Shown piece after piece: positions 63,483 through 64,000 of a DNA stretch of 64,000 nucleotides (positions within the stretch are counted from its first letter, which is position 1; each line of letters begins with the position of its first letter). A program made the translations under genes and the position numbers. Location of the stretch: the NCBI RefSeq assembly GCF_023343835.1, contig NC_064437.1, forward strand, positions 11,993,001 through 12,057,000. Reading direction: 5' to 3'. The notes below the pieces were generated by a model, which was given only the letters and a program-made list of their open reading frames with translations, did not search any database and was not told the DNA's origin. The stretch comes from Lagopus muta. Its lineage: Eukaryota > Chordata > Aves > Galliformes > Phasianidae.

Positions 63483-64000
63483 CTGAAAACGAAAAAAAAT
63501 ATGCATAAGAGATTGCTTTTACTTCTAAGATGACAATTTCGTAGTGTTACAGGAAGATGAATAACTCATGAATCCACAGGTTAAGGAGTGTATTTTAAGA
63601 ATTTTTGGAGAATCAGTCACCATGGTAGGAGAGATATTTAGCATAACTTTATCATTCTTCTGTTATCAAAAGTCAGGAATATGACAAAATAACTCATAGT
63701 ATGAGCTATTCCAAGTAAAGAATATAGTATAAAATTAATAGAATAACTATTACAGTTTCGCTGCCATGCAAAGTTTCTGTCATTCAAGTGACTGATTTGC
63801 CTGGGCTTTCTGCTCTTAAAAGTTGGTAGTGACATTATAGTTTTATTCATTTAACTATCCATCAGCAGTTGGCAAATTTCAAAGTGACACTTATTTTGGC
63901 TCCTATTGATCACATTCTTTTCACAGCTGTTACTTGAATTTCCTTTACAGATTTTATTAAATTTATATGAACACTGAATCTGTGTCAAATGTGACCTGAG
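63483..64000. other. AT-rich non-coding DNA
   Basis: No gene or transposon recognised. If the minus-strand candidate exon at 63353-63482 is real, this is upstream intron. Confidence 0.6.

Noticed and set aside
1-64000. CRISPR arrays, tRNA, rRNA and bacterial operons
   Set aside because: No spaced direct-repeat array, tRNA- or rRNA-like sequence or dense gene packing noticed by eye; the window is vertebrate DNA.

Overview
The window looks like bird nuclear DNA, AT-rich overall. The main evidence is a set of CR1 LINE retrotransposon copies: their 3' ends carry the short direct-repeat tail (variants of ATTCTATG) and their ORF2 segments carry readable reverse transcriptase motifs. CR1 dominates bird interspersed repeats, and no Alu- or L1-type element was seen. 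A galliform or other fowl-like bird is plausible from the look of the CR1 3' ends, but that is inference. I recognise no protein-coding host gene. The window is best read as intergenic DNA or the inside of a very long intron.

Layout. 1-8618: AT-rich non-coding DNA with TA/CA microsatellites. 8619-10150: a short CR1 tail, then an older CR1 copy (9355-10150, minus strand) split by a complete solo LTR at 9612-9972 with a 5-bp target-site duplication (GGTAT). 10151-17699: non-coding. 17700-17984: a decayed second LTR of apparently the same family. 17985-27700: non-coding, with a cluster of splice-site-flanked segments on the plus strand (20840-25718) and a polypurine/G-quadruplex tract (24343-24468). 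27701-28922: the youngest CR1 copy, 5'-truncated, with an intact ORF2 C-terminal half on the minus strand. 28923-43424: non-coding with AT and GATA/AAAT microsatellites. 43425-44911: decayed plus-strand CR1 with an internal deletion. 47630-48640: a much older CR1/L3-like copy. 50261-50400 and 61700-61942: CR1 3' tails. The rest is AT-rich non-coding DNA with homopolymer and simple repeats.

The elements form a visible chronology: an ancient CR1/L3-like copy (47.6-48.6 kb), mid-age CR1 copies (9.4, 43.4 and 61.7 kb), an LTR insertion into one of them, and a late CR1 insertion at 27.7 kb. Beyond transposons, the most useful leads are candidate exons with strong splice acceptors and donors. On the minus strand, 63353-63482 and 53075-53124 would join in one open frame. 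On the plus strand, 20840-25718 holds four candidates. These fit an unannotated transcript (lncRNA or isoform exons) but cannot be proved from sequence alone. I found no rRNA, tRNA, CRISPR array or prokaryotic feature. I did not find an evident new biological system.
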